DNA from: Halosimplex halophilum
Lineage (GTDB): Archaea; Halobacteriota; Halobacteria; Halobacteriales; Haloarculaceae
DNA: 64,000 nt
Assembly: GCF_004698125.1 (NCBI RefSeq)
Contig: NZ_ML214298.1
Coordinates: 763,962-827,961, forward strand
Reading direction: 5' to 3'
The notes beneath the pieces were generated by a model. That model worked only from the letters and a program-made list of their open reading frames with translations, searched no databases and had not been told where the DNA came from. This document shows, piece after piece, positions 59,919-64,000 of this stretch; the first letter of the stretch is position 1; every line of letters begins with the position of its first letter. The position numbers were made by a program, and so were the translations under genes.

Positions 59919-62225
59919 ATGACATCGGATGCACCTTCTCTCCTGCCGGGGGTGATCAGGCGGTCGTACGCCGCTCGCCTCGGCGCGGCGCTCGCGGTCG
60001 CAGTGGTGGTGATGGTCGGCTTCGGGGCCGTCATCAGCACGCAGGCCTCGGCGACGCTCCAGGACGACGTGGAGGGCGACCTGCGGACCCTCTCGGAGAC
60101 GCGGACCGACGAACTCGACGCGTGGATCGGGAGCGTCCAGCGCGAGGCCGTGCTCACCTCGCAACTGGAGGCCGTCCGCTCGGGCGACGGCGCGGCCGTC
60201 GACCGGGCGCTGACCGAACAGATCGAGTCCGGCGCCGTCCCGCCGGACGTGGCCGCGATCCACTACCTCGACACGGAGTCGATGGTGTTCACAGAGAGCA
60301 CGAACGACGAGTTCGAGGGAGTCAGCCCCGCCGAGCAGGGCGCGCCGTTCGCGACCGACCCGCCCGAATTCGACGGGCCGGACGATACCTACGTCACGGA
60401 GCCGTTCGCCGTGCCGGCGGCCGACCACCCGGTCGTCGCCGTCGTGACGCCCGTCCCGGGCGTCGAGGACCGCGCGCTCGTGTTCATGACGGACCTCGCG
60501 GCGCGGTCGCAGGCGCTCGCGGACGCGAACGACGACACCTCGACGGTCGTGGTCAACGCCGCCGGGCAGTACGTCGCCCACCCGAACGCGAGCAGGATCC
60601 TCACGCCCCACGAGGGCCACGAGGTGAACGCGTCGGCCCCTGCGGGCGCGACGACGTTCATGGACATGGGCGACACCCTCATGGCGAGCACGGGGATGGA
60701 GACCAGGGACTGGACCGTCATGATCCACTCGTCGAAGTCGACCGCCTACGCGCTCGGGTCGCAGATCAACTCCGACCTCGTGGGGCTGGTCCTGCTGGCG
60801 ATCATCAACCTCGGGCTCGTCGGCGTCACCGTCGGGAGCAACACGCTCATCTCGCTGCGGCGGGTCGCCGACCGGGCGGAGTCGATGGCGGGCGGCGACC
60901 TCGAGGTCGACCTCGCGACGACCCGCGAGGACGAGATCGGACGGCTCTACCGGTCGTTCCAGGAGATGCGCGACTCCATCCGCGAGCAGATCGCCGAGAC
61001 GGAGGAGGCCCGCGCCGAAGCGGAGGAGGCCCGCGCCGACGCCGAGGAGGCACGGGAGCGCGCCGAACGGGAGGCCGCCGAGATGGAGTCGATGACGACC
61101 CACCTGGAGACCAAGGCCGCCGAGTACGGCGACGTGCTCTCGGGGGCGGCCGACGGCGACCTGACTCGCCGGGTCGACCCGGCGAGCGACAACGCCTCGA
61201 TGGCGTCGGTCGGCGAGAGCATCAACGAGACGCTCGACGCCCTGGAGGAGACCATCGCGCGGACGAAGTCGTTCGCCGACGACGTGTCCTCGGCCAGCGA
61301 GCGGGTCGGGAGCAACGCCGAGCGGGTCGACCAGGCCAGCGAGCAGGTGCGGTCGTCGATCGGGGAGATCTTCGAGGGGACGACCGAGCAGTCCGAGCGC
61401 CTGGAGGACGCCGCCGGCGAGATGGAGAACCTCTCGGCGACGGCCCAGCAGGTCGCCTCCTCGGCCCAGCAGGTCGCGACGACCTCCCAGCAGGCCGCCG
61501 AGGTCGGCGAGGAGGGCCGCGAGGCCGCCAAGCGCGCCATCGAGGAGATGGGCGCCATCGAGGGCGAGACCGAACAGACCGTCGCGGCGATCAACGATCT
61601 GGACGACGAGCTCGACGAGATCGGCCAGATCGTGAGCGTCATCACGGAGATCGTCGAGCAGACGAACATGCTGGCGCTCAACGCCTCCATCGAGGCGGCT
61701 CACGCCGACGGGGACGGCGCCGGCTTCGCGGTCGTCGCCGACGAGATCAAGGGGCTGGCCGAGGAGACCAAGGAGGCCGCCGGCGACATCGAGGACCGCA
61801 TCGAGGCCATCCAGTCCCAGGCCGGCGAGACCGTCGAGCGGATGGAGTCGACCAGCGAGCGGGTGACCGACGGCGTCGGGACGGTCGAGGAGGCCGTCGA
61901 CGCCCTGGAGACCATCGTCGAGTACACCGAGGAGGTCGACACCGGCATCCAGGAGATCGACGACGCGACGGCCGAACAGGCCCGCACCGCACAGGACGTG
62001 ATGGGCACCATCGACGAGCTGACGGCGATCAGCCAGCAGACCGCGACGGAGGCGGACACGGTGGCCGGGGCGGCCGACGACCAGTCCCAGTCCATCGACG
62101 AGGTGGCCACCTCCGCTCAGGAGTTGCGCCGGCAGGCGGCGGAGCTGGCCGACGCGCTGTCGCGCTTCGAGACGCGGACCGGCGTCGAGACGGGACCGAC
62201 TGCGACCGCGGCCACGGACGACTGA
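59919..62225 (+). CDS. htrII: HtrII-like phototaxis transducer (methyl-accepting)
   Basis: The 768-residue transducer has one helix near residues 20-40, a large external domain (about 41-283, Cache-like), a second helix at about 284-306, a HAMP domain, a coiled insert of [16 protein letters not shown] repeats, and a long cytoplasmic methyl-accepting rod. Its hairpin tip reads [20 protein letters not shown] then [18 protein letters not shown]. It should signal to CheA/CheW. The length and large external domain fit the Halobacterium HtrII type, which also senses a chemical. It is followed two bases later by the rhodopsin gene. ATG at 59919. Confidence 0.92.
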   Translation: MTSDAPSLLPGVIRRSYAARLGAALAVAVVVMVGFGAVISTQASATLQDDVEGDLRTLSETRTDELDAWIGSVQREAVLTSQLEAVRSGDGAAVDRALTEQIESGAVPPDVAAIHYLDTESMVFTESTNDEFEGVSPAEQGAPFATDPPEFDGPDDTYVTEPFAVPAADHPVVAVVTPVPGVEDRALVFMTDLAARSQALADANDDTSTVVVNAAGQYVAHPNASRILTPHEGHEVNASAPAGATTFMDMGDTLMASTGMETRDWTVMIHSSKSTAYALGSQINSDLVGLVLLAIINLGLVGVTVGSNTLISLRRVADRAESMAGGDLEVDLATTREDEIGRLYRSFQEMRDSIREQIAETEEARAEAEEARADAEEARERAEREAAEMESMTTHLETKAAEYGDVLSGAADGDLTRRVDPASDNASMASVGESINETLDALEETIARTKSFADDVSSASERVGSNAERVDQASEQVRSSIGEIFEGTTEQSERLEDAAGEMENLSATAQQVASSAQQVATTSQQAAEVGEEGREAAKRAIEEMGAIEGETEQTVAAINDLDDELDEIGQIVSVITEIVEQTNMLALNASIEAAHADGDGAGFAVVADEIKGLAEETKEAAGDIEDRIEAIQSQAGETVERMESTSERVTDGVGTVEEAVDALETIVEYTEEVDTGIQEIDDATAEQARTAQDVMGTIDELTAISQQTATEADTVAGAADDQSQSIDEVATSAQELRRQAAELADALSRFETRTGVETGPTATAATDD

Positions 62226-62227
62226 CA

Positions 62228-62947
62228 ATGCTCGGACTCACAACCTGGTTCACCATCGGCACGCTCGGAATGGTCGTCGGGACCGCCATGCTCGCCTACG
62301 GGGTAACGCTGGTCCCCGACGAACGGAAGCGGACGCTCGCGCTCGCGGCGGTGGTCCCGGCGATCGCCGCCGTCGCCTACGCGCTCATGGCGCTGGGCTT
62401 CGGCGGCCTGACGACCGGCGACGGCGCGACCGTCTTCGTCCCGCGGTACGTCGACTGGCTGCTCACGACGCCGATCCACGTGGCGATCATCGCCCTGGTG
62501 GTCGGCGCGTCGACCGGCCTGATCGCGCGGCTCGCGACGCTGCAGGCGCTGACGATCGTCTTCGGCTTCGTCGGCGCGACGCTCGCGGCCCCGCTGAACT
62601 GGGCGCTGTACCTGGTCGGCGGCGCCTGTTTCGGAGCCGTCGTCTACCTGCTGTACGGCGACTGCGAGGCGCTGGCCGCCGGGGAGTCCGACGACGTGGC
62701 CGCGCTGTTCCGCAAGCTCCGCTCGTTCGTCGTCGTCCTCTGGCTGGTCTACCCGGTGATCTGGCTGCTCGCGCCCGCCGGGGTCGGGCTCATGGACACC
62801 GAGACGGCCGCGCTGGTCGTCACCTACATCGACGTGGTCGCGAAGGTCGGCTTCGGCCTCATCGCGATCAACGACTTCGCCAGCATGGCCGTCGCGACGG
62901 ACGAGACCGCCGACACGACCGTCGGCGACGCGGGCGTCGCGGACTGA
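62228..62947 (+). CDS. Sensory rhodopsin (type II or middle-rhodopsin-like)
   Basis: The 239-residue seven-helix protein has the retinal Lys in DVVAKVGFG (K206), the counterion Asp in RYVDWLLTTP (D76) and a second Asp (D202). The proton-donor position of pumps is Ile87, so it is not a bacteriorhodopsin-type pump. Start (LGLTTWF) and length are like SRII. The residue before Lys is Ala205 where well-studied SRII has Thr204, a residue needed for signalling there; Y175 is kept. That mix recalls middle rhodopsins. It forms a two-gene operon with the transducer. Confidence 0.93.
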   Translation: MLGLTTWFTIGTLGMVVGTAMLAYGVTLVPDERKRTLALAAVVPAIAAVAYALMALGFGGLTTGDGATVFVPRYVDWLLTTPIHVAIIALVVGASTGLIARLATLQALTIVFGFVGATLAAPLNWALYLVGGACFGAVVYLLYGDCEALAAGESDDVAALFRKLRSFVVVLWLVYPVIWLLAPAGVGLMDTETAALVVTYIDVVAKVGFGLIAINDFASMAVATDETADTTVGDAGVAD

Positions 62948-62963
62948 CGGCGCGACCATCTAG

Positions 62964-62968
62964 TTTTT
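62964..62968 (+). terminator. T5 terminator after the rhodopsin gene
   Basis: A TTTTT run 17 bases past the stop codon in GC-rich DNA fits a U-rich archaeal terminator ending the transducer-rhodopsin operon. Confidence 0.4.
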
Positions 62969-63093
62969 CGGGGGTAGCCGGTTCCGAACGACGGCCCCGC
63001 CGCTGGCGGGTCGAGCGCGCGGAGAACGGGCGACGGCCGTGGGGCCGTCGACAGTGAGCGGACGGTGCCGTCACCGGGCCGGCCGGGCGCCGG

Positions 63094-64000
63094 TCAGTGG
63101 ATGCCCATCGCTTCGATCTGTTCCTGGTAGCGGTTCCGGATGGTGACCTCCGTCACCTGGGCCACGTCGGCGACCTCGCGCTGTGTCTTCTTCTCGTTGC
63201 ACAAAAGCGAGGCGGCGTAGATGGCCGCGGCGGCGTAGCCGGTCGGGGACTTGCCCGAGAGCAGGCCCTTCTCGGCGGTCACGTCGATGATCTCGTTGGC
63301 CTTGGCCTGGACCTCCTCGGACAGTTCCAGCTCGGAGACGAACCGGGGGACGTACTGCTTGGGGTCGACCGGCTCCATCTTGAGGGACAGTTCCTGGGCG
63401 ACGTAGCGATAGGTGCGGCCGATCTCCTTCTGCTCGACGCGGGAGACCTCCGAGACCTCCTCGAGCGAACGGGGGATGTCCTCCTGGCGGCAGGCGGCGT
63501 AGAGGCAGGCGGTGGCGACGCCCTCGATGGAGCGGCCGCGGATGAGGTCCTCGTCGAGCGCCCGCCGGTAGATGACCGACGCGACCTCGCGGACCGACCG
63601 GGGCACGCCCAGCGCGGAGGCCATCCGGTCGATCTCCGAGAGCGCGAACTGGAGGTTGCGCTCGCCGGCGTCCTTGGTGCGGATGCGCTCCTGCCACTTG
63701 CGCAGGCGGTGCATCTGGGACCGTTTCTCCGACGACAGGGAGCGACCGTAGGCGTCCTTGTCCTTCCAGTCGATCTGGGTGGTCAGCCCCTTGTCGTGCA
63801 TCGTCTGGGTCGTCGGCGCGCCGACCCGCGACTTCTCCTGCCGCTCGCTGTGGTTGAACGCCCGCCACTCCGGGCCGCGGTCGATGTTGCCCTCGTCGAT
63901 GATCAGTCCGCAGTCCTCGCAGACGATCTCCCCGCCGTCCCCGCGCGTCACGAGCGCGGACGTCGCGCACAAGGGGACCGGGTGGGGGTAGGCCGGCGCG
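63094..64000 (-). CDS. tfb: Transcription initiation factor TFB (5' end beyond the window)
   Basis: The 292 or more residues include the zinc-ribbon end ([15 protein letters not shown]), the B-finger/linker ([19 protein letters not shown]) and two cyclin-fold repeats (first: [18 protein letters not shown], second: [18 protein letters not shown]), ending in the [15 protein letters not shown] helix-turn-helix that binds BRE. TFB recruits RNA polymerase to promoters. The frame remains open to the window edge, so the start is not seen. In the visible part the first Cys of the ribbon is replaced: the sequence reads [11 protein letters not shown], with Val where Cys is expected. Haloarchaea carry many TFBs. 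Confidence 0.92.
   Translation of the reverse strand, partial: APAYPHPVPLCATSALVTRGDGGEIVCEDCGLIIDEGNIDRGPEWRAFNHSERQEKSRVGAPTTQTMHDKGLTTQIDWKDKDAYGRSLSSEKRSQMHRLRKWQERIRTKDAGERNLQFALSEIDRMASALGVPRSVREVASVIYRRALDEDLIRGRSIEGVATACLYAACRQEDIPRSLEEVSEVSRVEQKEIGRTYRYVAQELSLKMEPVDPKQYVPRFVSELELSEEVQAKANEIIDVTAEKGLLSGKSPTGYAAAAIYAASLLCNEKKTQREVADVAQVTEVTIRNRYQEQIEAMGIH

Noticed and set aside
59862..62228. Minus-strand ORF of 788 codons opposite the transducer
   Set aside because: It is a shadow of the transducer's biased codon use; Leu/Gly/Arg/Asp-rich without motifs.
1..64000. tRNA, rRNA and CRISPR arrays
   Set aside because: I looked for T-loop-like GGTTCGAATCC motifs, rRNA-like blocks and regular short repeats with unique spacers and found none. 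The only regular repeats are the 27-bp gene tail and the 57-63 base units of the long element.

Overview
The window is chromosomal DNA from a halophilic archaeon (class Halobacteria). The evidence is very high G+C, proteins crowded with Asp and Glu, and lipoproteins with double-Arg signal regions ending in a lipobox Cys. Most genes also have an A/T-rich TATA-like box 24-33 bases before the start codon, which points to leaderless mRNAs; ATG and GTG starts are both common. Lineage-typical genes agree with this: a haloarchaeal polyhydroxyalkanoate (PHA) operon, a sensory rhodopsin with its transducer, a Bat-type multi-PAS regulator, TFB, Hel308 and Cgi121. The genus cannot be decided from the sequence. 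No tRNA, rRNA, CRISPR array or complete insertion sequence was seen.

Layout. 1-8.3 kb: small membrane proteins and lipoproteins, an alpha/beta hydrolase that has lost its nucleophile, a TM2 zinc-ribbon protein, a DUF2085 gene with no visible start, a glutamine amidotransferase, a secreted calcium-repeat protein with an HELLH motif, a rubrerythrin-like protein and a ThuA protein. 8.4-13 kb: a 42-residue zinc finger, a Dph6-type ATPase with a duplicated gene tail, and methylmalonyl-CoA mutase. 13-23 kb: SDR, flippase, TRAM protein, quinone-oxidoreductase-like enzyme, AAA ATPase, thiolase (again with a duplicated tail) and a sensor kinase-like protein with a degenerate ATPase. 23-29 kb: three transporters carrying regulatory domains (CPA1 antiporter-TrkA, FNT-USP-USP, APC-USP-USP). 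29.4-34.5 kb: a small zinc ribbon, a winged-helix protein and a 1437-residue PAS/GAF/HTH regulator. 34.5-42.8 kb: MBL hydrolase, long repeat copy A, hel308-cgi121, a group of universal stress proteins around coaD, and an Old Yellow Enzyme relative.

42.8-46.8 kb holds PHA metabolism: a MaoC hydratase, divergent from phaR-phaP-phaE-phaC. MaoC can supply (R)-3-hydroxyacyl-CoA, PhaE/PhaC polymerise it, PhaP coats the granule and PhaR probably regulates. 46.9-47.4 kb is a HicB/HicA toxin-antitoxin pair. 48.7-52.3 kb is a family of paralogous lipoproteins with duplicated promoters. 52.4-59.8 kb carries a GCS2-like ligase, long repeat copy B (inverted relative to A), a Trm5/Taw2 methyltransferase-fold enzyme, a SHOCT membrane protein, NMD3 and a DUF3604 protein. 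59.9-62.9 kb encodes a phototaxis pair, an HtrII-like transducer and a sensory rhodopsin. The window ends inside a TFB gene.

The least explained material is non-coding. Two intergenic elements repeat the last 34-63 bases of the gene they follow, a 27-bp gene tail is repeated three times, and a pair of roughly 470-bp inverted intergenic repeats lies 18 kb apart, each with a threefold frame-preserving internal unit.
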